Part shown: piece after piece, positions 8,108-18,718 of the stretch
How the letters are laid out: each line of letters begins with the position of its first letter
Position numbering within the stretch: the stretch's first letter is position 1
Assembly: GCF_019049855.1 (NCBI RefSeq)
Contig: NZ_JAHLSY010000014.1
Coordinates: 1 to 52,064 of the forward strand
From: Hydrogenophilus thiooxidans
GTDB lineage: Bacteria; Pseudomonadota; Gammaproteobacteria; Burkholderiales; Rhodocyclaceae
DNA length: 52,064 nucleotides
Reading direction: 5' to 3'
The notes under the pieces: model-generated
Told to the model about the DNA's origin: nothing
Database searches by the model: none
What the model saw: the letters and a program-made list of their open reading frames with translations, nothing else
Made by a program: the position numbers and the translations under genes

Positions 8108-8806
8108 ATGCATATCGAACCTGGACTCTTGACCGGGGCCAAGATGGCCCTCTCCTACCTCACTGGCACGGCCGCACTCTTCGGCGCGGCGCGCTCTGTC
8201 TGGACGACGCTGTTCGTTTCCGAACGCGTGGTTCCAACGTTTGCACACCTCCTGCGCTTTTGGGTGCGCAGCGCATGTGCGTTCGCGATCGCATTTGCGG
8301 CGTTCGAACTGCTGCCACACCCCGCGGTGGGCGTTTCCGAAGTGCACCTCATCTTGGGCAGCACGCTCTTCTTGCTCTTTGGCCTTGCCCCGGCGGCGGT
8401 CGGTTTGGCTACGGCGTTGCTCGTTCAGAGCCTCTTCTTCGCCCCGTACGATTTGCCGCAATATTTCGCGAACGTCACCACCCTTCTCGTCCCGCTCTTT
8501 GCCGTCGCGGCGGTCGCGAAACGGACCATCGCGCCGCAAACCCCCTACACCGATTTGCGCTACCGTGACGTCTTTCGTCTTTCCCTCACCTACCAGGGTG
8601 GTGTGGTGCTGTGGGTCGCGTTCTGGGCCTTCCTGGGACTGGGTGCACAAGCGTGGCAGCAGATCGCGACCTTTGGTGCTGCCTATTTGAGCGTCTTGGT
8701 GGTCGAACCGGCGCTCGATCTGGCGCTTCTTGCCGCGGCGAAATACGCAAAAGACTGGCTCGGCGAAGACACGCTCTTTACCGCTCGCTTGCATCGCGCC
8801 GCGTAA
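8108..8806 (+). CDS. cbiM: CbiM-like cobalt/cobalamin-pathway permease
   Basis: This is an integral membrane protein of 232 residues. It begins MHIEPGLLTGAKMALSY; CbiM/NikM proteins use an N-terminal Met-His to bind the metal ion. At least five hydrophobic segments follow. Other components of an energy-coupling-factor transporter (CbiN, CbiQ, CbiO) are not nearby, so it may act alone or with parts encoded elsewhere. It is the first gene under the cobalamin riboswitch, which supports cobalt supply for B12 synthesis. The start is fixed by GGAGGGAAG at 8095-8103. Family assignment is from the N-terminal motif and context; overall identity to classical CbiM looks modest. Confidence 0.75.
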   Translation: MHIEPGLLTGAKMALSYLTGTAALFGAARSVWTTLFVSERVVPTFAHLLRFWVRSACAFAIAFAAFELLPHPAVGVSEVHLILGSTLFLLFGLAPAAVGLATALLVQSLFFAPYDLPQYFANVTTLLVPLFAVAAVAKRTIAPQTPYTDLRYRDVFRLSLTYQGGVVLWVAFWAFLGLGAQAWQQIATFGAAYLSVLVVEPALDLALLAAAKYAKDWLGEDTLFTARLHRAA

Positions 8807-8833
8807 CGGTCGCGCACTGGTAGGTAACGCCCC

Positions 8834-9664
8834 GTGTCTCTGCCACCGCTTAATCCCTGCCCCGGCACCGTCTGGTTCGTCGGGGCGGGTCCTGGCGACC
8901 CAGAACTCATTACCGTCAAAGGGCAGCGGTTGCTGAGTGAAGCCGGCGCGGTGCTCTACGCCGGTTCGCTCGTCGATGAGGCGGTTGCCCGCTACGCGCC
9001 CCAGTCGGCCGAAATTGCCGATTCGAAAGGCATGACGCTCGAGGCGATCGCCGAGTGGCTGACCACACGGGCGCAGCGCCACGCTACCGTGGTGCGGCTC
9101 CAAACGGGGGATCCCACGCTCTACGGCGCACTCACCGAAATGGCACGACTGCTCGACCTAGCAGGCGTCCCGTGGCGCGTCGTGCCAGGCGTTTCGTCGG
9201 CGTTTGCCGCCGCTGCGGCAGCGGGTGAATCCCTCACGCTGCCTGAGGTCACCCAGACGGTGATCTTGACCCGCGCAGAAGGGCGAACCCCGATGCCGCC
9301 GCGCGAACGGCTCGAGGCGCTTGCCGCGCATCAGACTACGGTCTGTCTCTTTCTGTCGATCACGCTGACGCGGGAGATCGAACGAGCCTTCCTTGCCGCC
9401 GGTTGGGCGCCAGAAAGCCCTGTTCTGGTGGTACACAAAGCGTCGTGGCCGCAGGAGCGGATCGTCCGCACCACCCTGTCCGAACTCAGCACCGCTTGCC
9501 GCGCCGCAAAGATCGTCTCGCAAGCGATGATCATCGTTTCGCCAGCGCTCGGTGCGCGACAATGGGACGGTGCCCCCCGCAGTAAGCTCTACGACCCGAC
9601 ATTCACCCACCGCTTTCGTCGTGCGGACAAGGCACCCGAAAAACCCAACGGAGGAGCGTCGTGA
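8834..9664 (+). CDS. cobM: Precorrin-4 C11-methyltransferase
   Basis: CobM/CbiF adds the C11 methyl group during corrin ring contraction, using S-adenosylmethionine. The 276-residue protein has the tetrapyrrole-methylase motifs: WFVGAGPGDPELITVKG near the N-terminus, the RLQTGDPTLYGALTEM loop and VVPGVSSAFAAAA. The GTG at 8834 lies 27 bases after the cbiM-like gene, and the stop overlaps the cbiX start (GTGA). A C-terminal tail of about 30 residues extends past the catalytic fold. Confidence 0.94.
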   Translation: MSLPPLNPCPGTVWFVGAGPGDPELITVKGQRLLSEAGAVLYAGSLVDEAVARYAPQSAEIADSKGMTLEAIAEWLTTRAQRHATVVRLQTGDPTLYGALTEMARLLDLAGVPWRVVPGVSSAFAAAAAAGESLTLPEVTQTVILTRAEGRTPMPPRERLEALAAHQTTVCLFLSITLTREIERAFLAAGWAPESPVLVVHKASWPQERIVRTTLSELSTACRAAKIVSQAMIIVSPALGARQWDGAPRSKLYDPTFTHRFRRADKAPEKPNGGAS

Positions 9665-10638
9665 GCCCTTCTGCCAACCCCGTCGTCCTCATCGTCGGCC
9701 ACGGTTCGCGCGACCCCGCAGGCAATCGTGAAGTCGAGCAGTTCGCCGCAGCCGCCCGCGAACGCCATCCGCACCACACCATCCTCACCTGCTTCATCGA
9801 GTTTGCCGAAGTGCTGTTGCCCGAAGGGTTGGCACATGCTGCCCAAACCGCACGCGCGGCAGCCCCAGAGGCAGCGACAGTTTTGGTCATCCCCCTCATC
9901 ATCAACGCCGCGGGTCACGTCAAAATGGAGATCCCGCAAGCTGTCGCCGAGGCCGCGCGCGCCTTTCCCGACGTCACATTCACCATCACCCCACAAGTGG
10001 GAACCGGCGACGAACTCTTTGCCGCGCTTCAAGGCGAACGCAACCGTGCGATGCGCCGCCTGGCGATGCCCGATCCGCAGACCACAGGGGTGATCCTATT
10101 GGGGCGCGGTTCGAGTGACCCCGGGGCAAATGCCGAATTGGCGAAACTCGCGCGACGCCTTTTCGAAGCGACCGACCACGAACTGGTCGACCTCGCCTTC
10201 ACCGGTGTCACCTACCCGCGGCTGGAACGGGTTGCGCAGCGCTTCGTCACCTGGGGCATGACCCAGATCATCGTGCTGCCGGTCTATCTCTTCACCGGCG
10301 TTTTGATCGAACGGATCCGCGCGCAGGTGGCGCGTCTCGAGCGGCAATATCCCACCGTCGCGTGGGCGCTTGGTGACTACCTCGGGTTTCGCCCTGAGAT
10401 CGCCGCCTGGTTCGACGGGCTCCTCACCCAACCGCACGAAACGCTGCCGACGCTCGCCTGCACCGGTTGCAAATACCGCACCTTTGCGCTCGCGCACGGG
10501 CTTGGTCACCATCACCACGATCATCACGACCACCATCTCCACCACCACCGCAGCGTTCACGAACCCCACGACCACCCCCATCACGAAAACGGCCCCGATC
10601 CCCACTTCCACACTGAGCAACTCCAGGAACAAGTATGA
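9661..10638 (+). CDS. cbiX: Sirohydrochlorin cobaltochelatase CbiX, long His-tailed form
   Basis: CbiX inserts cobalt into sirohydrochlorin, the entry step of the early-cobalt pathway. The 325-residue protein has two tandem CbiX halves: VGHGSRDPAGNREVEQF near residue 12 and LLGRGSSDPGANAELAKLA near residue 146. Only the first half keeps the GHGS His. A C-terminal CxxC (ACTGCKYR) is followed by a tail with more than 20 His (GHHHHDHHDHHLHHH), probably for cobalt storage or delivery; an iron-sulfur cluster at the CxxC is known in some long CbiX proteins. GTG 9661 overlaps the cobM stop. Confidence 0.92.
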   Translation: MSPSANPVVLIVGHGSRDPAGNREVEQFAAAARERHPHHTILTCFIEFAEVLLPEGLAHAAQTARAAAPEAATVLVIPLIINAAGHVKMEIPQAVAEAARAFPDVTFTITPQVGTGDELFAALQGERNRAMRRLAMPDPQTTGVILLGRGSSDPGANAELAKLARRLFEATDHELVDLAFTGVTYPRLERVAQRFVTWGMTQIIVLPVYLFTGVLIERIRAQVARLERQYPTVAWALGDYLGFRPEIAAWFDGLLTQPHETLPTLACTGCKYRTFALAHGLGHHHHDHHDHHLHHHRSVHEPHDHPHHENGPDPHFHTEQLQEQV

Positions 10639-11315
10639 CGAACCCCTTACCCACACCGCGTGTCACTGAACAACTCACCGCTGCCGGTGCCGCAATCGAG
10701 CACGAATCGTTCGCGATCATCGACCGTGAGGTGGGCGCCCACTCCTACCAAACGCACGAATGGCCCGTGGTGCGGCGTATGATCCACGCCTCGGCCGACT
10801 TCGAAATGAACGGGCTTGTGCAGTTTCATCCCGAGGCGGTCTCGGCCGCGATCGCAGCGATACGGCGCGGCGCCTCCTTCATCGTCGATGTCGAAATGAT
10901 CCGGGTCGGGCTCTCAAAGCCGCGGTTGCAGCACTTCGGCATCGAAGTGCATGAGTTCATCTCGGATCCCGAAGTGATCGCCGCGGCAAAAGCGGCGAAT
11001 ACCACACGTGCGGTGATGGCGATGCGCCGTGCCGCCGAACAGGGACTTTTGACCGGTTCGGTCGTCGCGATCGGAAACGCCCCCACCGCGCTCCTCGAAG
11101 TGGTTCGACTCATGGAAGCCGGGCAAGCACAACCGGCGGTGGTCCTGGGTATGCCTGTCGGGTTCGTCTCCGCCGCCGAATCAAAAGAGGCACTGATTGC
11201 CTGCAACCGTGCCCCGTGGATCGTCGTGCGCGGGCGCAAAGGGGGATCGACGTTGGTGGTTGCGGCACTTCACGCATTGATGGCGCTTGCGGAAACGGCG
11301 GATTCGGAACGCTGA
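10635..11315 (+). CDS. cobH: Precorrin-8X methylmutase
   Basis: CobH/CbiC moves a methyl group from C11 to C12 to give the hydrogenobyrinic or cobyrinic acid framework. The 226-residue protein contains the family hallmark MIHASADFEM with the catalytic His at residue 51, and the later segments IRVGLSKPRLQ and GNAPTALLEV. ATG 10635 overlaps the cbiX stop (ATGA). Length and motifs are normal. Confidence 0.95.
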   Translation: MTNPLPTPRVTEQLTAAGAAIEHESFAIIDREVGAHSYQTHEWPVVRRMIHASADFEMNGLVQFHPEAVSAAIAAIRRGASFIVDVEMIRVGLSKPRLQHFGIEVHEFISDPEVIAAAKAANTTRAVMAMRRAAEQGLLTGSVVAIGNAPTALLEVVRLMEAGQAQPAVVLGMPVGFVSAAESKEALIACNRAPWIVVRGRKGGSTLVVAALHALMALAETADSER

Positions 11316-11329
11316 AGGAATCAAGCGCT

Positions 11330-12571
11330 GTGACGGGCCACGCAGATCCCAACGCCAAGCGCCGCGCCCACCGCGGTCGCACCGGATTCACCACCGGCGC
11401 GTGTGCCGCTGCAGCGGCGCGTGCGGCGGCCCAAGGGTTACTCACCGGCGCGATCCCGGATGCGATCGAAACCAAGCTCCCCAACGGGCAACGCGTCGTC
11501 TTCCCCGTCCATGAAAAGCGCCTTCATCCCGACGGACGCGCCACCGCGGTCGTGATCAAAGACGCAGGAGACGACCCCGACGTCACTGACAAAGCGCCCA
11601 TCACCGCAACCGTTGCCTTGGTCTCCGCCCCTGGCCTTTTCGTGGCTGCTGGCGAAGGGGTTGGCATCGTCACGCGCCCTGGCATTGGTCTTCCCGTCGG
11701 GGAACCGGCGATCAACCCGGTGCCGCGGCAAAATTTGTGTGAGAATCTGAGCGAACTGTTGGGCGCGGTACCTCCCGCCACCGCCTGCGCCGCGCTACCC
11801 ACTTCCCCCCTACCCGAACGCGCCGTCTGCCTGATGCCGGAACTTCTGAACTGCGCGGACCGCGGTCTCCTCGTCACCATCGCAGTACCTGGGGGCGAAA
11901 CGCTCGCCAAACGCACGCTCAACCCGCGTTTGGGAATCGTGGGCGGCATTTCGATCCTAGGAACCACCGGCATCGTGCGCCCATACTCCACCGCAGCGTT
12001 TCGCGCAAGCGTCGTCCAAGCAATCGGGGCTGCGCGTGCCCAAGGGTGTGACACCGTCGTATTGACCACCGGTGGGCGCACCGAAAAGGCGATGATGGCG
12101 CTGTGGCCGGAGCTGCCCGAAGCGGCGTTCGTCCAGATGGGGGACTTCGTCCGCACCGCGTTCGATGCCGCGCGCAAAAACGGGATCCGCCACCTGATCA
12201 TCGGCGCGATGGTCGGCAAACTCACCAAAATGGCGCAAGGAATGCCCGTCACCCACGCCGGAAAAGGGGAGGTAGATCGCACCTTGCTTGCCGACTGCGC
12301 GCGGGCCGTCGGCGCCCCACCCGCGCTCGTAGCCGAGATCGCCGCTGCCGAAACGGCCCGTTTTGCCGCGGAACGATTGGCCGAACTTGGTCTCGACGTC
12401 GCGTTTCACTCGGCGCTTGCTGCGCGCGCGTGGCACACGCTCAAAACGAAATATTGGCCCGGGTCGGCACGGCGGCTCACGATCCAAACCGTCGATTTTG
12501 CCGGCAATGCGGTGGCACGCATCGATGAATCCACAGCGCCGCAGTGGCTTGCAGAATGGGAAGAACGATGA
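11330..12571 (+). CDS. cbiD: Cobalt-precorrin-5B C1-methyltransferase
   Basis: CbiD methylates C1 in the early-cobalt pathway. I chose GTG 11330, giving 413 residues, because GAAGGA lies 10 bases upstream and the family N-terminus (RTGFTTGACAAAAARAA) then starts at residue 17. Upstream in-frame codons lie inside cobH. Other landmarks are VRPYSTAAFRASVVQAI and the LTTGGRTEKAM segment. CbiD together with CbiG and CbiX identifies the oxygen-independent type of ring contraction. Confidence 0.94.
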   Translation: MTGHADPNAKRRAHRGRTGFTTGACAAAAARAAAQGLLTGAIPDAIETKLPNGQRVVFPVHEKRLHPDGRATAVVIKDAGDDPDVTDKAPITATVALVSAPGLFVAAGEGVGIVTRPGIGLPVGEPAINPVPRQNLCENLSELLGAVPPATACAALPTSPLPERAVCLMPELLNCADRGLLVTIAVPGGETLAKRTLNPRLGIVGGISILGTTGIVRPYSTAAFRASVVQAIGAARAQGCDTVVLTTGGRTEKAMMALWPELPEAAFVQMGDFVRTAFDAARKNGIRHLIIGAMVGKLTKMAQGMPVTHAGKGEVDRTLLADCARAVGAPPALVAEIAAAETARFAAERLAELGLDVAFHSALAARAWHTLKTKYWPGSARRLTIQTVDFAGNAVARIDESTAPQWLAEWEER

Positions 12572-13836
12572 ACCCGACCGTCATCGGCTGGCTACCCGGA
12601 GAACCGCTTCTGCCCGCAGTCACCGACGCGCTGGCACAGGCCACCCTCGTTTTCGGGGCGAAGGGGTTTGCCTCGCTTGCTGAACGGTTTGCGCCCAACG
12701 CCCGTTTCGAACCATTCGAAGCGTGGCTCGCGCAACTGCCTGAGCGGTGCGCTCGTGCGATCGCGCAAGGAGAACGGGTGGTCGTTGCGACCACGGGGGA
12801 TCCCCTCTTTCACGGCTCAGCGGCCGCACTGCTTGCGCACTTCGGTCCCAACGCGGTCACGGTGCTGCCTGAGCGCAGTTCGGTCCAACTGGCCTGCGCG
12901 CGTCTGGGTATCCCCTGGCACAACGCTACGCTCGTCTCCGCGCACGGCAAAGTACGCGAACCGTGGTCCTGGGCCAATGCCCCCCATCACCCCTTGCGCC
13001 CGGTACTCGTCGCGGCAGCGCACCACCGCTCCCCGATCATCGCGCTCACCGCACCCGGTGCAGGCGCAACCGAAATCGCCCGTGCGCTCGCCGAACTGGC
13101 GCTGGATGATCGATACCGCATCAGCGTCGCCGCCCGCATCGGGCTCGACGGCGAAGCGCTGTGGCGCGATCTCGAACCGTCGCAGGCTGCCGCAACCGCG
13201 TTTCCGCACCCGCACATCACGATCTTGACGAGCACCACCCCCGGCACCGAAGCGGCTTTCGGCTGGAGCGACGACGCTTACGCCCAACGACAACCGGAAA
13301 AAGGGCTGATCACCAAACGGGAAGTGCGCGCGGTGGCGCTTGCGCTTTTGGCCCTCACCCCGCGCGACACCGTCTGGGACATCGGCGCCGGATCGGGCAG
13401 CGTCGGCCTCGAAGCGGCCCGCCTCACTCCCGACGGGGCGGTGTGGGCATTCGAAAAAAACGCCGACGACGTCGCGATCGCCCTGACCAACGCGCGCCGC
13501 TTTCACGCAGCCAACTGGACAATTCGCCACACCAAAGCGCCTGCCGGGCTCGACGAAGCCCCCGACCCCAACGCTGTCTTCATCGGCGGCTCCGGCGGCG
13601 AACTGAGCGAACTGCTTACCGTCTGCTGGCAGCGCCTCGCCCCCGGCGGGCGGCTTGTCGCCACCTTCGTCACCTTGGAAAACTTGGCTACCGCCACCGC
13701 GGCGTTGACCGCACTCAACGCCCCGTGGCACGCCACCCAACTGTGGGCGGCACGCACCAAACCCATCCTGGCGATGCACCGCTTCGCCGCCGAAAACCCG
13801 GTCTGGCTCGTTGCGGCGACGAAGGAGCCATCATGA
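12568..13836 (+). CDS. cobL: Precorrin-6B C5,15-methyltransferase, CbiE-CbiT fusion
   Basis: CobL methylates C5 and C15 and decarboxylates the C12 side chain. It has 422 residues. Residues 1 to about 205 form a CbiE-type tetrapyrrole methylase (VVATTGDPLFHGSA; VLPERSSVQLACARLG). Residues about 240-422 form a CbiT-type Rossmann methylase (TKREVRAVALALL; DIGAGSGSVGLEAARL near 271-286). ATG 12568 overlaps the cbiD stop (ATGA). The single-gene fusion is common in Proteobacteria. Confidence 0.95.
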   Translation: MNPTVIGWLPGEPLLPAVTDALAQATLVFGAKGFASLAERFAPNARFEPFEAWLAQLPERCARAIAQGERVVVATTGDPLFHGSAAALLAHFGPNAVTVLPERSSVQLACARLGIPWHNATLVSAHGKVREPWSWANAPHHPLRPVLVAAAHHRSPIIALTAPGAGATEIARALAELALDDRYRISVAARIGLDGEALWRDLEPSQAAATAFPHPHITILTSTTPGTEAAFGWSDDAYAQRQPEKGLITKREVRAVALALLALTPRDTVWDIGAGSGSVGLEAARLTPDGAVWAFEKNADDVAIALTNARRFHAANWTIRHTKAPAGLDEAPDPNAVFIGGSGGELSELLTVCWQRLAPGGRLVATFVTLENLATATAALTALNAPWHATQLWAARTKPILAMHRFAAENPVWLVAATKEPS

Positions 13837-14747
13837 CTGTTTCGTTACACTTCCTGTCTGAGACCACACCTCCAGCCGCCGCAACGACCGAGACGCTGGG
13901 CACCCTTTACGGGATCTCGCTTGGCCCCGGCAACCCGGATTGGATCACCCGCGGCGCATGGCGCCTCCTCACCGGCACGGCACGGTGGGCCTATCCGGTA
14001 CGCAAACAGGGTGGCGAATCGGTCGCGCTGACGATCGCGAACCGGGCAGGCTTGACCACCCCGGCGGACGCGATCGAACTCCATTTCCCGATGAGCCACG
14101 ATCCCCTTGTCCTCACCAGGGCGTGGGCCCGCGCCGCGGAGGCGATCCTACCCACCCTGCTTGCGGGGCGCGACGTTGCCGTCTTGGTCGAAGGAGACGC
14201 CTCGACCTACGCCACGTTCCAATATCTGGCTGCGGCCGTGCGCGAACGCGCCCCCCGAATTCGCGTCGACACCCTACCCGGCGTCAATAGCTTCACTGCC
14301 GCCGCGGCGGCCGCAGCGATTCCCCTTGCTGCACAGGAAGAACGCATCGCGGTGCTTCCCGCCAATTACGGTTTACCTCTCATCGAAGCGGTCCTGCCCC
14401 ACTTCGAGACCCTGATCCTGCTCAAAGTCAAACCCCTCTGGCCTACGCTCGTTGCCTGGCTCAGCGAACGGTCGCTCCTTCCGCACGCGCTCCTTGCGGA
14501 ACGAGTCGGCTTGCCTAACGAGCGTATCCTTCGCGGCGAAGCGCTTCACGACCTTGCCGACGCCACGCTCAGCTACCTCGCGCTCCTCATCCTGCGAAAC
14601 CCCAACGCGACGCCGGTCGGCGAACGCATTCGCGGCTGTCGGAAAAAAACCACCGCACTGCCCCGTATCGATGGGACCGCTACCGCATCGGAAGCGAAAT
14701 CCCACGCTGCTGCAGTGAATCCCTGTGACCCAGTAACCCCACGATGA
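13833..14747 (+). CDS. cobI: Precorrin-2 C20-methyltransferase
   Basis: CobI/CbiL methylates C20 of (cobalt-)precorrin-2. I chose ATG 13833, which overlaps the cobL stop (ATGA) and gives 304 residues; the open frame further upstream lies inside cobL. Motifs are LYGISLGPGNPDWITRGAWR for SAM binding, VLVEGDASTYATFQYL and DTLPGVNSFTAAAAAA. The protein has about 22 extra residues before the first strand and a tail of about 40 residues after the fold that looks non-conserved. Confidence 0.93.
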   Translation: MTVSLHFLSETTPPAAATTETLGTLYGISLGPGNPDWITRGAWRLLTGTARWAYPVRKQGGESVALTIANRAGLTTPADAIELHFPMSHDPLVLTRAWARAAEAILPTLLAGRDVAVLVEGDASTYATFQYLAAAVRERAPRIRVDTLPGVNSFTAAAAAAAIPLAAQEERIAVLPANYGLPLIEAVLPHFETLILLKVKPLWPTLVAWLSERSLLPHALLAERVGLPNERILRGEALHDLADATLSYLALLILRNPNATPVGERIRGCRKKTTALPRIDGTATASEAKSHAAAVNPCDPVTPR

Positions 14748-16111
14748 CCCCAACGATGTCCCTCGACCCAAAGAATCCCCCTCATGAAGCACCTCCTCAA
14801 ACCGCAACCTGGCAAGCGGCGCGCAACGCGTTCGCCGCCCCCGCGTTCGTTGCGATCACCCGGCATGGCGCTCAAACCGCAGCCCGCGCGCGCGCCGCGG
14901 TCGCCCCACACGCACCGCTCTACCTCCCCGAAAAATATGCCGCAACGCTCGGCGAAGCGGCTCATATTCGCCCCTACGCCAGCAAAACGGCGGACGCGAT
15001 TGCGACGCTGTGGCAGCAACACGACGCCCTTGTCGCGGTCGTCTCACTGGGTGCGATCGTCCGCCTCATTGCGCCGCTCCTTGCCGACAAAAACCGCGAC
15101 CCAGCGGTCGTCGTGATCGACGACTCCGGCCGCTTCGTCATCCCCGTGCTCTCGGGCCACCTGGGTGGCGCCAACGCGTTGGCGCAAGCGATTGCCGAAG
15201 CGCTGGGAGCCACCTGTGTGCTCACCACCGCATCCGACAGCCAGAAAAGCCTTGCGGTCGACCTTTTGGGCCGCGAACTCGACTGGCGCTTCCAAGCCAG
15301 CCACGACACGGTCGTCCATGTCTCGGCTGCCGTCGTCAATGGGGACCCCGTGCTCTTGTGGCAAACGTGCGACCACGACCGCGACTGGTGGTCCCACCAC
15401 GCCGGCGGCCGCCGCGGCATACCACTGCCCCAACACATCCACGTGCGGCACGTTTCGCCGGGCAGCCCCTTTCCCAGCGAACTCGCCAACCACTTCCGCG
15501 CGCTCCTTTGGGTGGGTCGCATCCCACCCCCGCCGCAGGTCCGCGCAACGTTCCCAGAACGGCTCATCCATTACGCGCCGCCGGAGCGGATCGACCGCAC
15601 CCGCGTTGCCGTCGGTGTCGGTTGCGACCGGGGCACCCCTGCGGAAACGATCGCCACGGCCCTGCAGGAAGCGTTGGCACGTCTGCCCGAACCGGCCGCA
15701 ATCGTCCATTGCGCGTCGATCACCCTGAAGCGCGACGAATCGGGGTTACACGAAGCGTTGGCGCCCTACCTTCACGCTGGCGCCAGCCTCTCGTTCTACC
15801 CGCCCGAAGCGCTCGCCGCGATTCCGGTTCCTTCCCCTTCGGAGACGGTGCGCCGTTATACCGGCACCCCTTCGGTTGCCGAAGCGGCGGCGCTGCTCGC
15901 AGCGGGGTGGCGCGCATCGACCCTGGCCGAACATCCGGGCTACCCGATGCTCCCGGTGGAAAAACTGCGCCGTCGCGGCAGTGACGGGCGCAACGTCACC
16001 ATCTCCCTCGCCTACTGTTACCAACCCCCTGAAGGAACGAAACCCGATGGCGCAACCCGCAACGCATCCGAACGCGACGTGTACCGCTCGCTTTGCTCTG
16101 AACCCCGCTGA
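14744..16111 (+). CDS. cbiG: Cobalt-precorrin-5A hydrolase
   Basis: CbiG opens the delta-lactone of cobalt-precorrin-5A and releases the two-carbon unit as acetaldehyde. The 455-residue protein has the expected parts: an N-terminal domain (AFVAITRHGAQTAARARAAV), a central core (GAIVRLIAPLLADKNRDPAV; SGHLGGANALAQAIAE) and a C-terminal CbiG domain (RVAVGVGCDRGTPAETIATA; ASITLKRDESGLHEAL). ATG 14744 overlaps the cobI stop. A C-terminal extension of about 45 residues appears non-conserved. Confidence 0.94.
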   Translation: MTPTMSLDPKNPPHEAPPQTATWQAARNAFAAPAFVAITRHGAQTAARARAAVAPHAPLYLPEKYAATLGEAAHIRPYASKTADAIATLWQQHDALVAVVSLGAIVRLIAPLLADKNRDPAVVVIDDSGRFVIPVLSGHLGGANALAQAIAEALGATCVLTTASDSQKSLAVDLLGRELDWRFQASHDTVVHVSAAVVNGDPVLLWQTCDHDRDWWSHHAGGRRGIPLPQHIHVRHVSPGSPFPSELANHFRALLWVGRIPPPPQVRATFPERLIHYAPPERIDRTRVAVGVGCDRGTPAETIATALQEALARLPEPAAIVHCASITLKRDESGLHEALAPYLHAGASLSFYPPEALAAIPVPSPSETVRRYTGTPSVAEAAALLAAGWRASTLAEHPGYPMLPVEKLRRRGSDGRNVTISLAYCYQPPEGTKPDGATRNASERDVYRSLCSEPR

Positions 16112-16123
16112 AGGAGCTAGCGT

Positions 16124-17771
<1,648 letters not shown>

Positions 17772-17776
17772 CCGCA

Positions 17777-18115
17777 ATGGCTCAGCTCAACGACGCAGAC
17801 CGGCACACCCTCGAAACCCTTTTGTTACCACGCGGCTGGCAACGCGAAGGCGAAACGCTCAAGCGCACCTACCGCTTTACCGATTTCGTCCAAGCGTTCG
17901 GCTGGATGAGCCAAGTGGCGCTCGTTGCCGAACGAATAAACCACCACCCCGAATGGCGCAACGTCTGGAACCGGGTCGAAGTCACCCTCACCACCCACGA
18001 CGCCGGTGGCCTCACCGCGAAGGACGTCGCGCTTGCCCAAGCGATGGAACAACTCGCGATACCGTTCTTGGCCGACCACAGCGGGTCGCGTCACCCCGAT
18101 GCCGCCGACACCTAA
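17777..18115 (+). CDS. phhB: Pterin-4a-carbinolamine dehydratase family protein
   Basis: The family dehydrates 4a-hydroxytetrahydrobiopterin, recycling the cofactor of aromatic amino acid hydroxylases. The 112-residue protein keeps the canonical core: [20 protein letters not shown] with His56, His57 and Pro58, followed by [10 protein letters not shown] with His74. It therefore looks catalytically intact. AGGAG at 17764-17768 favours ATG 17777 over GTG 17768. It sits between bluB and cobU, and its 3' end overlaps cobU by 17 bases, so it is embedded in the cobalamin operon. No pterin-dependent hydroxylase gene is in the window. Its role here is unknown; see findings. Confidence 0.93.
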   Translation: MAQLNDADRHTLETLLLPRGWQREGETLKRTYRFTDFVQAFGWMSQVALVAERINHHPEWRNVWNRVEVTLTTHDAGGLTAKDVALAQAMEQLAIPFLADHSGSRHPDAADT

Positions 18116-18707
18116 CCCCCAAGCGACGATCCACCTCATCCTGGGCGGCGCCCGCTCCGGCAAAAGTCGCTACGCCGAATCGCTCGCCCGCGCCGCCCCT
18201 GAGCCCGTGGCGTACCTTGCCACCGCCCACGCAGGCGACGACGAAATGGCGGCGCGCATCGCCCACCACCGCGCGCAGCGACCGAACACGTGGCACACCA
18301 TCGAAGCGCCGTACCACCTGAGCAGAGCGCTCGACGCAGCGCTTACACACGCCAACACCGTCGTGATCGACTGCCTCACCCTCTGGTTGAGCAATTGGCT
18401 GCTCTGGTGGGAAACGGCGTGGTCGCCCCCGCACGCTCTGCCACCGACACCACGAGACGCCTCCGATGTCACCCGGCGCGCAGCGTGGGAAGCCGAACGC
18501 GCCGCGCTCTTGGAACATCTCGCCAAAGCGGCGCCGCACCACACGATTCTTCTCGTGGCCAACGAAGTGGGACTGGGCATCGTCCCCAACGACCCCCTCG
18601 CTCGTCACTTCCGTGACGAAGCGGGCTGGCTCAACCAGGCGGTTGCGGCCGTTGCCACCCGGGTTACCTTCGTCGCTGCAGGACTTCCCCTCCCGCTCAA
18701 ATCCTGA
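18099..18707 (+). CDS. cobU: Adenosylcobinamide kinase / guanylyltransferase
   Basis: CobU (CobP) phosphorylates adenosylcobinamide and transfers GMP, activating it for lower-ligand attachment. The 202-residue protein has the P-loop GGARSGKS (residues 16-23) and the family segment [14 protein letters not shown], followed by [14 protein letters not shown] and [20 protein letters not shown] 18099 lies inside the end of the dehydratase gene; earlier in-frame starts would fall further inside it. Length is typical. Confidence 0.95.
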   Translation: MPPTPNPQATIHLILGGARSGKSRYAESLARAAPEPVAYLATAHAGDDEMAARIAHHRAQRPNTWHTIEAPYHLSRALDAALTHANTVVIDCLTLWLSNWLLWWETAWSPPHALPPTPRDASDVTRRAAWEAERAALLEHLAKAAPHHTILLVANEVGLGIVPNDPLARHFRDEAGWLNQAVAAVATRVTFVAAGLPLPLKS

Positions 18708-18718
18708 AAGGAACACCC

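Noticed and set aside
10508-10610. Repeated CAC/CAT triplets resembling a short simple repeat or array
   Set aside because: They encode the His-rich tail of CbiX in frame and have no spacer structure; not a CRISPR or independent repeat.
13161-13832. Open frame continuous with cobI, suggesting a 528-residue fusion
   Set aside because: The extension lies entirely inside cobL in another frame and shows only Arg/Pro-rich shadow sequence; cobI starts at 13833.
12568-13836. CobL as an unusual new fusion
   Set aside because: The CbiE-CbiT fusion is the normal CobL form in many Proteobacteria.
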